Shown: piece after piece, positions 51,516 to 63,777 of the stretch
Numbering within the stretch: position 1 is the first letter of the stretch
Layout: the number at the start of each line of letters is the position of its first letter
NCBI GenBank assembly: GCA_905221605.1
Contig: CAJNDS010000158.1
Location: 106,999-170,998 of the forward strand
Origin: Symbiodinium natans
Taxonomy: Eukaryota > Sar > Dinophyceae > Suessiales > Symbiodiniaceae
Direction: 5' to 3'
Length of the DNA stretch: 64,000 nucleotides
Position numbers and translations under genes: made by a program
The notes under the pieces: model-generated
Seen by the model: the letters and a program-made list of their open reading frames with translations, nothing else
The model's database searches: none
Told to the model about the DNA's origin: nothing

Positions 51516-52499
51516 CAACAAGAGCCCTTGGGGCCAGCGCCCCAGCGTTTGGGAAGCGCGGGCGGCGAACGCGAGGGCGAAGGTGCCGAAGAGGAGCTCC
51601 CTACGATTTTTTGGGGTTTAGGGTTTAGGGTTTAGGGTTTAGGGTTTAGGGTTTAGGGTTTAGGGTTCAAGGAATCAGGTTTCAGGGACTAGGGTTGAAG
51701 AGTTGCGAGTACATGGGTACATCGTTGGCTGGCCCTACTTACATCTAGCATGAAGCGTCAAGAAGGTTGCCTTCTTGATGCAGGGTCTAGGGTTCAGGGC
51801 CTGGGCTTCTTAAAGGTTTAGGGTTTAGGGTTTAGGGTTTAGGGTTTGTAGGGCTTCGGCTTTGTAAGCGTGTACGGTTTCGGGTTCGGGTTTGTCAGGG
51901 TTCAAGGTAGCGCTTAGGTTTCAGGGCTCCCTGAATGAGCCAAACCCTGAACCCTGAACCCTAAACCCTGAACCCTAAACCCTAAACCCGAAACCCTAAA
52001 CCCTAAACCCCAAACCCTGAACCCTAAACCCTAAACCGGCACCTCTCCCATCGCGAGCTTCGTCCCTCAGATGCCGAGGATGCCTGGCATGTAAGGGTTC
52101 GGAGTTTTGGGGGTGGAGGGATGAAGGTTTAGGGTTTAGGGTTTAGGGTTTAGGGTTTAGGGTTTAGGGTTTAGGGTTTAGGGTTTAGGGTTTAGGGTTT
52201 AGGGTTTAGGGTTCAGGGTTTAGTGTTTAGGCTTTCCTCAGGAAAACAAAAACCTTCGTGTAATGTTCAGACCACCAGTTTCGGAAAGTTTTCGGGACTG
52301 GAGGCTTCAGGACTTTCAGGCCGCAGGCAGTCAACACGAAACTCAAGGAGCCTAGGTCCGGGCACTGTCAATCAACTAAGTATGGCCCTTAGAGCCCTCG
52401 GAAAAAAACACTCCTAAACCCTAAACCCTAAACCCTAAACCCTCAACCCTAAATATGATCCTCTTAAAACCAATGAGGGGAGATAGACAATATCCCAAG

Positions 52500-52630
52500 G
52501 GCCTACCTAGTTAAGACTCGTACCCCTGAGGTTGTACCCCTTAAGGTATTCCCTTCCAAATATGGCCCTTGCATTCTTTTTACAAAGGGTCCCCAAACCC
52601 AAGGGTACCACCTTAGGCGGTCCAAGGTAG
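52500..52630. mobile_element. Dispersed repeat, family F
   Basis: ACTCGTACCCCTGAGGTTGT ... CCAAGG; inverted or diverged copies at 48,405-48,555 and 58,165-58,290 share GGTTGTACCC, AAGGGTACC and GGACC blocks. Confidence 0.65.
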
Positions 52631-52719
52631 CGTGATGCTGGCTTGAAGTGCAGGTTCGGGTGTGAAACGTTCCCTAAACCCTAAACCCTAAGAACACCTT
52701 AATCATGGTTTAAGGGTAC

Positions 52720-52763
52720 CGAAATGGGGGCATTTTCACTGTGCACGAATGAAGCTCGTCCTC
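52720..52763 (-). CDS. Putative exon (unassigned)
   Basis: Acceptor GTTCAG|G and donor CG|GTACCC enclose 44 nt reading EDELHSCTVKMPPF. Both boundaries are good; no family recognised. Confidence 0.4.
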
Positions 52764-53218
52764 CTGAACCCGGCATCCTAAGCAAAGGCAGGACACGGGG
52801 TTTTGAATTCTAAGCCTTTCTACACCGGCTGAGCTTACTAAAGCAATCCTTCCGCCCCCAAAGAAGGCTAAACCCTAAACCCTAAATCCTAAACCCTAAA
52901 CCCTAAACCCTAAGCCCAAAGTTCAAATGTTGAGGTTCCTTTTTCGGGGCTACCGCTCACACGGTATGTCTACAAGTAGGGGCCTCCTTAATAAAACTAG
53001 TAAAGGGAGTTATATCTACAATATGACCGACCCCGTAGCCCTTACACCCTAAACCCTAAACTCCCCAAACCCAAGACCCTGAACCCTGCACTCTAACCCT
53101 CTTGTAACTTGGGGGCCCTTACTAATTCTACACCCTATACCCTAAACCCTAAACACTAAACCTTAAACCCTAAACCCTACGCCCCCGTACAGGCCTGGGC
53201 ACGTAGACCCTCTAAAAC

Positions 53219-53284
53219 CCGCGGCCTCTTCTTGGCTCTCGTGCCAGCGATCGGGGACCAAGGGTGTGCTGCTCTTGTGGCAGC
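53219..53284 (-). CDS. Putative exon (unassigned)
   Basis: Acceptor ACCAG|G, reads CHKSSTPLVPDRWHESQEEA, ends at G|GTTTTAG. Not recognised. Confidence 0.4.
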
Positions 53285-53957
53285 CTGGTTAGGGTTTAGG
53301 GTTTAGGGTTTAGGGTTTAGGGTTTAGGGTTTAGGGATTAGGGTTTAGGGTTTAGGGTTTAGGGTTTTAAGGTTTAGGGTTGAATGTTTAGGGTTCAGGG
53401 TTCAGGGTTTGGGGTTTAGGGATACACACAGGCACCCTCCAGAAGGGTCGTACCTACCAGGACCTACCAAGCACCATCAAGATGCACTCCCTTCCCGTAG
53501 TCCCTTCATACCTCCCTAAACCCTAAACCCTTAACCCTAAACCCTAAACCCTTAAATAAACCCTGAACCCCTAAGCTCCCTCCTTGCAGTGTTGAGGTTG
53601 AATTTCTGGGCTGGCGGCCCGATGAGATGGGTTCTGGGATACGAGATTGAGGGCTTAGGGTTTAGGGTTTAGGGTTTAGGGTTTAGGGTTTAGGGTTTAG
53701 GGTTTAGGGTTTAGGGTTTAGGGTTTAGGGTTTAGGTGTTAAGCTGTACTTGAAGGCACCAAGGTATAATGAGAGTCACGAGTGCAGCATTTTGGGATAG
53801 AAGTACCATTACCTTACTTGTAACGACTCATTGGCGGGGGTTCGGTGGTGGGGGTGGCGTGGTGGGGCAGGTGGGGGGAGCTGGGAGGAGGTGGGGGAGG
53901 GGGGAGTCCGGCGCCCAAGCCGAAACCGGGTTTCGGGTTAGGGGCGATGAGAATTAC

Positions 53958-53990
53958 CAAAACCCAGCAGTCCTGTTGGCGAAATCCCGG
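53958..53990 (-). CDS. Putative exon (unassigned)
   Basis: Acceptor TCCAG|C and donor TTTTG|GTAATT, 33 nt reading PGFRQQDCWV. Good splice sites, short peptide. Confidence 0.35.
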
Positions 53991-54043
53991 CTGGATAACT
54001 TGCAAAACCCTACACCCTAAACCCTAAACCCTAAACCCTAAAC

Positions 54044-54140
54044 CCTTTGATTAAGCAGGTTCAGGAAGTCACATGGGAGAGCGGTCCTCAAGGGGATGGA
54101 ACCCCAGAGCTCCCCAAAGCCCATGCAGCTGAGAGCGGCA
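54044..54140 (-). CDS. Putative exon (unassigned)
   Basis: Acceptor GCTCAG|T, reads ALSCMGFGELWGSIPLRTAL and on to LLNQ, donor AAAGG|GTTTAGGG from the array. Mildly hydrophobic but not a convincing membrane helix. Confidence 0.4.
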
Positions 54141-55627
54141 CTGAGCGTGGTCCAAATCCTCTGTGGGTTTAGGGTTTAGGGTTTAGGCTTTAGGGTTTTA
54201 GGCTTTAGGATTCAGGGTTTATATAGGGTTTAGGGTGTAGGGTTTGGAGAGTTTAGGGTTCAGGGTTATGTCTTGAGTAGGATTTAGGGCTTCGGGTAGT
54301 TTAGGGTTCAAGGGTCCAGGGTTATGTCTTACCTTAAGACTCCATGGACCCTCCTACAGAGGGACTGGTACCTCCTAAGCAGGGTTCTGGGGTCTCAATT
54401 CTTGGGGTTTTGAGGGCCCAAGAGCCTTAGGGTAAGTAGGGTTTAGGGCTTCGGGTAATTTAGGTTTCAGGGTTCAGGGTTACGTCTTAAGCAGGGTTTA
54501 GGGCTTAGGGCAGTTTAGGGTTCAGGGGTTCAGGGTTATGTCTTAAATGGGGTAATGAACCCTTCACCGTAGGAGCCCTGTATATGCAAAGCAACCGGGA
54601 AACTTCAATCCACTCAACACCCCATCAAAGTCCCCCTTAACCCCCCCTAATAGCCTAAACCCTAAACCCCAAACCCCAAACCCTAAACCCTGAACCCTAA
54701 ACCCCAAACCCTAAACCCCAAACCCTAAACCCCAAACCCCAAACCCTATACCCTAAACCCAAAACCCCAAACCCTAAACCCTAAACCCCAAACCCTAAAC
54801 CCCAAACCCCAAACCCTAAACCCTAAACCCCAAACCCTAAACCCCAAACTTTAAACCCCAAACCCTAAACCCTAAACCCTAAACCCCAAACCCTAAACCC
54901 TAAACCCCAAACCCGCATCCAGGGCGCGTGTTCGGCCCGTAGTCGAGCAGTCGCTGAGCTGTGGCCTGGCTAAGGATGCAGCAGAGTGGGTTTAGGGCTT
55001 AGGGTTTAGGGTTTCGGGTTTAGGGTTTAGGGATTGGGGTTTAGGGTTTAGGGTTTGGGGTGCATTTTCCTTCGTTGCGCACCACTAAAAGGGAAGAGTC
55101 AACTGTATACTTGTACACGTATGTGCTAAACATGAAACACGTCAGAACAAATGCATATCTGCATATGTACATATACAAGGCAACAAAAATATATAGCAAC
55201 ACCCCTCTTTTGACCTAAAGTCAATGCCAAGTTGTGCATCATGTTGTTCGCGTAGGCTAAGTGGTTTTTGTGACGCTATTCCTATGTGCACATGTGCACT
55301 TTGCTCACACGGACTGCACCTGTATCGCTTTCTTGTATGAATATTACTTGCAATGGATTTGAAGGGGGAAGAGGTGATTGCAATGTGTCGGGAATAGGCT
55401 TGGTTACTTAGTTGTGATGGCGCTATGACAAGTGGAGTTGTTGGAGCACCTCCCTTAACAACAAAAAGGCAACAGAAGAAGCAATATAATGATGGTTTAC
55501 CATTATCGTTCGTTTTGAACTTGTTCAAAAGTGGAGACGCTCTAAACCCTAAACCCTAAACCCTAAAACCTAAACCCTAAACCCTAAACCCTAAACCCCA
55601 AACCCCAAACCCTAAACCTCAACCGAC

Positions 55628-55718
55628 CTTGTAGAGGTTGGCTCTTGCTTTAGCAATCGGGGCTCCCTGCCTCGGCGCACTGCAGCCATGCCGGCCTGGC
55701 ACCAAGCAGCCACGAAGC
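55628..55718 (-). CDS. Putative exon (unassigned)
   Basis: Acceptor CTGCAG|G and donor ACAAG|GTCGGT enclose 91 nt with FVAAWCQAGMAAVRRGREPR. Not recognised. Confidence 0.4.
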
Positions 55719-56430
55719 CTGCAGGGCCTCCGAGTTGGGGTAGGGGTTTAGGGTTTAGGGTTTAGGGTTTAGGGTTTCGGGTTTCGGGTTTAGGGTTGAG
55801 GGTTTAGGGCTTAGGGGCTTGGGGTCCAGGGTTCAGAGAGATCAGGGTTTAGTTTTTGGGCAGCTGGAAGGGATCATGGGGCTTCAAGAATTTGGTCGAG
55901 GGGCCGTCGTTGGGGCTAAAAGAACTTCTAATAGGGCTTCGTATTTAGGCATCGCACGGCTCAACTGTGCCAGGGTATATAGCAGGTCGTCTGTTGAGTC
56001 TGGAGGGCAAGAGTGTATAAACCCTGAACCCTAATCCCTGAAGCGGCACGTTTTTGTTCGGGTGTAGAGGGCTGGAGGGAGGTAGGAAACTGCAAAGTAT
56101 GGGCTTTATGTGCGTAGTTCTCTAAATTAGGGGCAAGTTTAACATTTGGGTTTAGGGTTTAGGGTTTAGTGTTTGCAGTGCAGGGTAGTTTGTTTTTAAT
56201 TAGGCCCCTTTTGGGGTCCTTAATACAAGTGCCGTATTACAAAGGGGACCCAAAAAAGGACGTTTATTTAGAGAGCTACACTTTTAGGTACCGGGCGTCT
56301 TTCATAAATCACTGCTATACGACGACCCGGAGACGCTAGAGATTGGAAAATAGGTCTTGGGGTGTTGAAAGTGTAACGTTCAGGGCTTACGGCTTAAGGC
56401 TTGAACAAGCTCTTGAGCTTCGGATCTAGC

Positions 56431-56520
56431 GTTGAAGTTCTCGGGTGTCTTCCCAGTAAGCAGAACACATCTGATTGCTGTACAAGAAATAACCACAGGG
56501 CAGCTCAATCTCTACCAACC
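56431..56520 (-). CDS. Putative exon (unassigned)
   Basis: Acceptor TTTACAG|G, 90 nt with PCGYFLYSNQMCSAYWEDTR, donor AAC|GCTAGA. The composition is very protein-like (aromatic and Cys rich). Family not recognised. Confidence 0.45.
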
Positions 56521-57502
56521 CTGTAAAGCTTAGGCCCTTAGGCTGATCGAATGAGGATGCCTTCTCCCAAGAAGCGAAAAAAAAACTCTGAAGCCCCAAT
56601 CCTACCACGCCACCCTAAACCCCTAAGCCCCCAGACTTTAAACCCCTAGCCTAAATTAAACACCCTCACACCCAAACCCCTAAACCGGGTCCTAGATCCT
56701 TGTGAAGCCCTACCCCTGCCCACACCCCCCCCCCAGCCCCCCAACCCTGAACAAGCCTTACTAAACCCCTATCACCAAAACCCAAAAGCCCCCTAATTTT
56801 ACACCAAAAACTAACACCCTAAACCCTAAACCCCAACCTTGAACCCCCTGTCACAAAACCTTACGCCCAAGCCTGCTAAACCCTCAACCCCAAACCCCAA
56901 GCCCCAAACCCCTAAACGCTAAACCCTAAACCCTAAACCCTAAACCCTGAACCCCAACTCCCGGGGGCCTGCGCCGAAAGATGCGCCACGCGCGGGCCCT
57001 GCTGGGCCAGACCTGGGATTAGGGTTTAGGGTCTAGGGTTTAGGGTTTGGGGTTTTAGGGCGTATATAGGGGTTCTTTTCGGGATTTGCAGGGGGTTTAG
57101 ATTTCTGGGGTTCAGGGTTTTAGGGTTCGCTCAGGAGCATGTTGTGGCTTAGGGGGGTTTAGGTTCTTTCGGAGTACGCGAATGTGAGAGATTCACATTT
57201 AGGGTCTTAGAGTTCTGTTGGGGGGCTTTTTTGGGGGGCATTTTGGGCTTTCTAGGGTTTAGGGTTTAGGGTTTAGGGTTTAGAGTTGATTGAGCCCCAC
57301 ATGCGCCAAGCGTGCATGGGGCGTTTAGGTGTATCCAGAGAAGTACCAAGCTCTAAGGCCCAAACGAGAATAATGGGCCTAAACCCTAAACCCTAAACCC
57401 TGAACCCTAAGGTTTAGGGTTTACTTGGGGCTTAGGGTTTAGGGCTTACTGCGGGCTTCGGGTTTAGGGTTTCCAAAATGCCCCTTTTCAACTAAGGCAC
57501 CT

Positions 57503-57554
57503 CGCTCCGCGAAGCCTCAATCCAACGCCCACACGAGAGATCTGCTTTGGGCTC
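57503..57554 (-). CDS. Putative exon (unassigned)
   Basis: Acceptor AGTCAG|G, reads EPKADLSCGRWIEASRSE. The donor is uncertain. Confidence 0.35.
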
Positions 57555-58453
57555 CTGACTGGAAGGCCCAGTGTCCTGAGGGGGTTTAGGGTTTAGGGTT
57601 TTGGGTTTTGGGTTTAGGGTTTAGGGTTTAGGGTTTAGGGCTTCAGCTTTTTGATTTTGGTTTAGAATTTAGGATTTAGGGTTCAGGGCTCAGGGTTTTT
57701 GGTTTAGAGTTTAACCTTTATGCTCTTTCAAAAGAACCGTGTATTTGATCATTGGCATATCTACTATTTTGCAGGCACAAGGTTACTCAAGGAAAAAGCA
57801 ATCCACTTGTACGTACAGATGCCACATGCTGTAGTTGCTGGCCGGCAATAGGTTTTTTTGGCTTCTGTAGGACATAGGATTCAAGGAAGGCCTTAGGACA
57901 AGTCCATGATGGTGTCTTTCTGAACTTGGCTGCACTTGCAAGGGTAGCTATAAATTGAACTTTGAGCTGCCTTACTAGGAAACCCAATAAACCCAAAAAG
58001 GCTAGGATCTAAAGTTGCAGTAAAGCACCACAAAGTGAATGACCCGGCACGACAGTGACACACAGACGTGCTAGGTCAGCCTGGCTACAAGTGTCGGTTT
58101 AGGGTTTAGGGTTTAGGGTTTAGGGTTTAGGGTTTAGGGTTTAGGGTTTAGGGTTGCGCTGATTCTAGCAGGGTTGTACCTTGGACCCTTAAGGTTGTAC
58201 CCTTGGAGTTTTGGGTTTTGGGGCCATCTTCGGAGTATATTCAGGGGACCTCTTAGGGGTACGTCCTTAGGGCGCGAGTCTTAATCCCATGAAAGCCCAG
58301 CCCGGCACACTGACTCATCCTAAACCCTAAACCCTAAACCCTAAACCCTAAACCCTAAACCCTAAACCCTAAACCCTAAACCCTAAACCCTAAACCCTAA
58401 ACCTAAAGGCCCCAAACCCTAAACCCTAAACCCCAAGCCCTGGGAGCTCATAC

Positions 58454-58531
58454 CCAAGAGATTTCTTAGCGTCCTCCAGCTGGAGCAACGCGTCTTCTGT
58501 GTACTGCTCGAGCCTCGCGTCATGAGGGGCG
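58454..58531 (-). CDS. Putative exon (unassigned)
   Basis: Reads HDARLEQYTEDALLQLEDAK and ends at CTTGG|GTATGAG, the best consensus GT donor in this half of the window. Helical and acidic. The acceptor is not clear. Confidence 0.42.
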
Positions 58532-58647
58532 TGGTCTTTAAAAGGATCCTAAGGGGAAACAGGGAACCCAAAAGGAATTTTGTAGCAATATAAAGGGAAT
58601 ATATTAATATGGACCCTGGCAGGTATGTTCTTGTTTTTTCCCCCTGG

Positions 58648-58745
58648 TTCGTTCTTAGTAGGGAATGAGGGAGTTCGGGCGCTATATATACCCTTTAAGG
58701 GGTTCTATAGGGTACCTCATTCCCTCAGTCCCTACGAAGAACCAG
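58648..58745. mobile_element. MITE-like element, family D
   Basis: TTCTTAGTAGGGAATGAGGG ... TCCCTACGAAGAACCAG with ATATATACCCTTTAAGGGG in the centre. Confidence 0.82.
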
Positions 58746-59674
58746 CCAGTTTTTCCGGGTTCCCTGCTTGGGTTCCCATTGTCATTATAGTCCCTTTGGT
58801 CTCAACGAGATTCCTAGTCGCAGCTCCCGTACTAAACCCTAAACCCTAAACCCTAAACCCTAAACCCAAAACCCAAAACCCAAAACCCAAAACCCTAAAC
58901 CTAAACCCTATGAGGATCTTCTGTAAAGAGTCGGAGCCCCTGACTTCTGTAGCAGGAGTTTGCTTGAGGCAGGCAGAGAGAATGGACCCCGAATCAACTC
59001 ACGAGCCCTAGTTGTTTAGGGTTTTAGGGTTTAGGATTTAGGGTTTAGGGTTTAGGGTTTAGGGTTTCGGGTTAAGGGTCTAGTCGGGTGTAGGGTTTCG
59101 GGTTTAACGGTAAACAAATAACCTTTCTACCCTAAAACACTCCAAAGCCCTTCTAAACCCATAACCCTACAAACCGCACAAACCCTGTAAACCCTCTGAG
59201 CCCAAGAGAAGTCAAGCCAGACCCGTAAACCCTAAAACCCTAAAGCCCTAAACCTCTCTTACCTTATATTTAAACCCTTAACTCATTCGTGGCTAAGGGC
59301 CATTTTTTCGCGGCCAAGGGCAATTTTTTCGTGGCTAAGGGCCATTTCTTCGTGGCTAAGGGCCAGGGCCTAGGGTTTGGGGGTTTGGGGTTTAGGGCCT
59401 AGGGTTTGAGGCTTGGAGCTTTGGGTGTAGGGCAGGGTTTGGAGCTTAGGGTTTGGGGCTTAGGGTCTGGGGCTTAGGCTGACTTCACCAACCCTGGCTT
59501 AGGGTTTAGGGCCTAGGGTTTGAGGCTTAGGGTTTAGGGCCTGGGGTTTGGGGCTTAGGGTTTAGGGCCTAGCGTTTGGGGTTTAGGGCTTGGAGCTTTG
59601 GGTTTAGGGCCTAGGGTTTAGGGCCTAAGGGTTTGGAGCTTAGGGTTTAGGGTTGGGGGTGGGCTCTACCATGA

Positions 59675-60295
59675 TTTACTTACAGCTCCGTTACAGCACC
59701 TGCTACAGTTCCGTTACTGCTCAGTTGCACCTCCGTTACAGCTCCGTTACAGCTTCCGCTACAGCTCCGTTACAGCTTCCGTTACAGCTCCTGTACAGCT
59801 TCCGTTACAGTTCCGTTGCAGCTCCGTTACAGCTCCGATGCACCGCCGTTACGGCTCCGTTACAGCTCCCTTGCACCTCCGTTACAGTAAGTTACAGCTC
59901 CCGTTACAGCTCCGTTGCACCTCTGCTACAGCTCCGTTACAGCTTCCGTTACAGCTCCGTTACAGCTCCATCACAGCTCCGTTGCGCCTCCGTTCCAGCT
60001 CCGTTACAGCTTCCGTTACAGCTTCCGTTACAGCTCCGTTACAGCTCCATCGCAGCTCCGTTGCACCTCCGCTACAGCTTCCGTTATACAGCTCCGTTGC
60101 AGGGCCGCTACAGGTCGGACCTGTAACGGACCGTTATCAAGTTGCTGCTCCTGCTACGGCTCCGTTACAGCTTCCGTTACAGCATCGCTACAGCCGGCAG
60201 CGCTCCGTTGCAGCCTTCCGATACGGCTCCGTTACAGCTCCGCGACAAATCCGTTACAGCTCCGCTCCTTTCCGTTACAGATTCTGTTACAAGCC
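59675..60295 (+). repeat. Minisatellite CTCCGTTACAG / CTTCCGTTACAG, about 620 bp
   Basis: More than 50 units of 11-12 bp (CTCCGTTACAG, CTTCCGTTACAG, CTCCGTTGCAC). Open in several frames, which explains the long apparent ORFs. Flanked by inverted copies of GGGCTCTACCAT(G/C)ATTT at 59,661 and 60,355. Confidence 0.93.
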
Positions 60296-60299
60296 CCGT

Positions 60300-60352
60300 T
60301 ACCGGCGAGTATTTCTGTCATAGTAGATCCCTGCAAAATGATGGTAGAGCCC
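60300..60352. repeat. Short dispersed repeat, copy 2
   Basis: Same 53-bp sequence as copy 1, here at the right end of the CTCCGTTACAG minisatellite. Confidence 0.8.
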
Positions 60353-60733
60353 CGCCCCTTGTTCAGGGCCAAGGGTTTGGGGCCTGGGGTTTGGAGCTTA
60401 GGGTTTAGGCCCCCTGGCTTGAAGTCAAAAACTAACATTTTCCTAATGTTACGGGATGCAAAGCGCCCGTGCGTTTATATTCGATACTAGAGTGGCGAGC
60501 TTGACTAGAGAATGCTTGAACTTGAGATGCTGAACCCTAAACCCTCAACCCTAAACCCCAAACCCCAAACCCTAAACCCTAAACCCTAAACCCTAAACCC
60601 CCCTCCCCTCCGCCCGGATGTGGGGCTCCAGCGCTGGGTGCCGCCAGCGCAGCCGAGACAAGGCCGCCAGAGCTGGGGCCGCCATCTCGCCAGGGCCGGG
60701 GCCGGACGAAGTTAGGGTTTAGGGTTTAGGGTT

Positions 60734-60803
60734 TGGGGTTTTGGGGTTTTGGGGTTTTGGGGTTTTGGGGTTTTGGGGTTTTGGGGTTTTGGGGTTTTGG
60801 GGT
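60734..60803 (+). repeat. (TTTTGGGG)n tract inside a TTTAGGG array
   Basis: About eight tandem GGGGTTTT octamers, the ciliate Euplotes/Oxytricha telomere sequence, between TTTAGGG and TTTAGGGG units. Confidence 0.92.
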
Positions 60804-61232
60804 TTAGGGGTTTAGGGGTTTAGGGTTTTAGGGTTCGGGGTTTAGGTGTCTAACACGTGCTTCCCTTGTTGTTGGTTACCGTCCTTTTTTCCTTCAGAGC
60901 CTGAAACCTATTATGTTTCTGCCCTAAGGCTCTTGGGCCGAATTGAGACCCCAGAACCCTCCTTAGGAGGTACCAGTCCCTCTGTAGGAGGGTCCATGGA
61001 GGCTTAAGGTGGGTGGGCTACCTGAAAATCCTGTGAAGGGTCTCGCTACCTCGAGGCCTTGCTGTGCCCTAAGAGCGAAGAACACCCAAAGTCCTGCACC
61101 TCCCCTGGTTCGAACCCTAAACCCTAAACCCTAAACCCTAAACCCTAAACCCTAAAACCCTAAAACCCTAAACCCTAAAAAACCCAAATGCTAAGCCGGT
61201 TTTGGGCTTAGGGTTCAGCAGGGTTGTTGAAC

Positions 61233-61312
61233 CTCCTTGGCTGCCAAAGAACGGTCTCCGGAGCTATGATGGACAGCCGTGGCAGGATAGTCCCCAACCC
61301 TAGCTCGAAATT
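61233..61312 (-). CDS. Putative exon (unassigned)
   Basis: Acceptor CTGCAG|A and donor AAGGAG|GTTCAA enclose 80 nt with LGLGTILPRLSIIAPETVLW. Among the best exon candidates on the right; not recognised. Confidence 0.45.
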
Positions 61313-62683
61313 CTGCAGTTCAGAGAACGCACGCCCCCCCCCCCCACCATACCCCCCATATATCCTGCTTAGAATTTCCCCCCCAGCCCCCCCATACCCC
61401 CCTGGTACGCACCCTGGAAGTCTTCCGGATGGTGTTTGGGCTTATAGTTTGAGCTTGGGGGTCTAGGAATCAAAGTTCAAGACCGTAGCCTTCAGCCGCC
61501 ACATTGCGTCTCCTGCGCGTGCCAGACATGCAGCAGAGCGAAAGTTTATTTTTCTTTTGTGACATACTAACCACGAAGCTAGGCTTCAGGGCCTTGGGCT
61601 TAGTTAGGGTTTATAGGGTTCATTATGAAATACTAGACATGACAACTGGGGGATATCGGGTCTAGGGTTTGGGGACGAATATGGGACAAATGTTAGCGTG
61701 CGCCCCGCCCACCCCTGAAGCTAGCTTTGTCCTCGTTACACGGTGCCGGGGTGTTTTGTGGTGAAATGGATGAGTTCAGATTTAGGGTTTAGGGTTTAGG
61801 GTTTAGGGTTTAGGGTTTAGGGTTTAGGGTAAACAGGGCCAGAGAGGCCTGGCAATTGATTTTAAGGGCGCCCCATGCGAAGCACCTGAAAGACTTGACT
61901 GAAAAAGGGGGATCCCACCGGGCATCCCCCCAACAGTCACACGGTCCTGAAGAGCCTGGCAAACTTGCCCTTATAGAGGAGGCCCCCAACTAAATAGGAC
62001 CCAACATTAAGGTTTAGGAGTTCACAGGGTTTAGGGCCCCTTAAAAAAAGGGAACCAGGGCTTTGTTGGGGCAGCTTATAGGTGCGAAGTTGGGTACCCT
62101 AAGGGTCGATGTACCTGCAAGTAGGGGCCCCCAAGTTAGTAGGGCTACAAGGGCCCTAAAGTGCGTTATGAGTCATATGTAGGTTGTAACTCCCTGAACT
62201 AGACGTAACGGAGCCCCTACTGGTATCCTGATTATAAGGGAAGGGTACTATGTGGGGTTGATATTGGGAGTCCCTTATCTTCGTAAACCCCGTCCATGTA
62301 CCCATATGGTAGATACTTGGACCTTAAAGGGATACTTGGACCTTAAAGGGGCTTTCCTCTACAGCAGTTCCTGGGGGCTCGAGTCCCTAGGCAGCAGAAC
62401 TCAAAAAACCCTAAACCCTAAACCCTAAACCCTAAACCCTAAACCCTAAACCCTAAACCCTAAACCCTTATCCCTAGACCCTAAACCCTTCACCATAAAC
62501 CCAAAACAGCCTAAACCCTAACTGGGGGTTTCCGCCCTTCTTGAGGTTGGTGCCTATCATAAGGATTAGAGTGATTTTGGGGGCTGAATATTGCCGCGGA
62601 TCTTGGGAAAACCCCCAAACCCCAAGCCCTAAACCCTAAACCCTAAACCCTCACCCTAAACCTCCCAAAGCCCTTTTGGGCAC

Positions 62684-62738
62684 CTTCGAGCCGGCTGCTC
62701 AGCGCCGTGGCTGCCGCTTGAAGCATCGGCGGGTATGC
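62684..62738 (-). CDS. Putative exon (unassigned)
   Basis: Acceptor TCCAAG|G and donor CGAAG|GTGCCC enclose 55 nt reading AYPPMLQAAATALSSRLE. Confidence 0.38.
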
Positions 62739-63344
62739 CTTGGAACCACAGCAACCCCAACTCCTGTAGGGTTTACAGTAGGGTTTAGGGTTAAGGGTTT
62801 GGGGTTTAGGATTTAGGGTTTAGGGGGGTTTTGGGCATGGGGTTCGGGCGTTTGGGGTTAAGGTTCAAAGAAAAGTGTTGACTTAGTACGTCCACTTAGT
62901 ACCCTCAAAACCCTTATACAATCCCCATAACCCACCTTACTAACCCTACTTACTGTCAAAAGGGCTTCCAAGTAGGGCTCAGGTTTAGGGCTTAGGGCTT
63001 AGGGTTTTGGAGTTAGGGGGTTTGGAGCAGCTTGTGGGGGGGGTGGGGGGGTGGGGGTTGTCCCGTTCACTGAGAGGCTTAGGGGCATAAGGTTGAGGGG
63101 TTTGGAGCACATGTATTCATAGTCTTCAGCGGCAGTCAGGGGGTTTGGGACTTTATATCAGCAAGGTTTTCTGGTTGCAAAGTGGGGGTTATGAGATGTA
63201 TGCTGACTACTGCAAATAGAACGAACTGCCTTACTAAAGTTAGTAAAGTAAAGAATACATGAGACTTCTTACTTAGTACTTATACTGTAGAATTCCGTTA
63301 GTGAGGTGGCCCGTCCTTGAAGGTTACTGCAGACATACGAAGCC

Positions 63345-63397
63345 CATTGAACCATGACCCCTGCCAGTACCAGCCTTCGACCACCTGCCTGATGAGG
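63345..63397 (-). CDS. Putative exon (unassigned)
   Basis: Acceptor CTTGCAG|C, reads LIRQVVEGWYWQGSWFNG, Trp-rich. The donor is unclear. Confidence 0.35.
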
Positions 63398-63602
63398 CTG
63401 CAAGATATCTTAAACCAAGCCGGCCGCCGCGGCTGCGCACTCGTCCCTAACTCCTTGCCCTAAAGCCTGAACTCGAAACCCTAAACCCTAAACTCGAAAC
63501 CCTAAACCCTGAACCCCTAAACCCTAAACCCTAAACCCTAAACCCTAAACCCCAAAACCCTAAACCCTAAACCCGAAACAAAAGAAACACCTGAACTCTT
63601 CT

Positions 63603-63658
63603 CGACACAGGCTCCTGGGCCCCTTGGCCCAACGTGCGCGGGCGAATGCTACAGCCAC
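63603..63658 (-). CDS. Putative exon (unassigned)
   Basis: Acceptor TGCCAG|G, reads VAVAFARARWAKGPRSLC, possible donor CGA|GAAGAG. Not recognised. Confidence 0.35.
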
Positions 63659-63777
63659 CTGGCATACATATATATATATATGGTACCCCCCCCCCCCAAG
63701 TACCTAGGTCTCATTTTCTTCCCTGTCTCAGGTACCGGCCTCAGATGACTTGCCTCTTGTAGGGTTTAGGGTTTAGG

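Noticed and set aside
55142-55528. Minus-strand 128-codon ORF in an AT-richer stretch
   Set aside because: Composition unlike other coding pieces, no family resemblance; probably chance or an old insert.
59653-60490. ORFs of 157-191 codons over the CTCCGTTACAG array
   Set aside because: Repeat-derived; the unit is free of stops in several frames.
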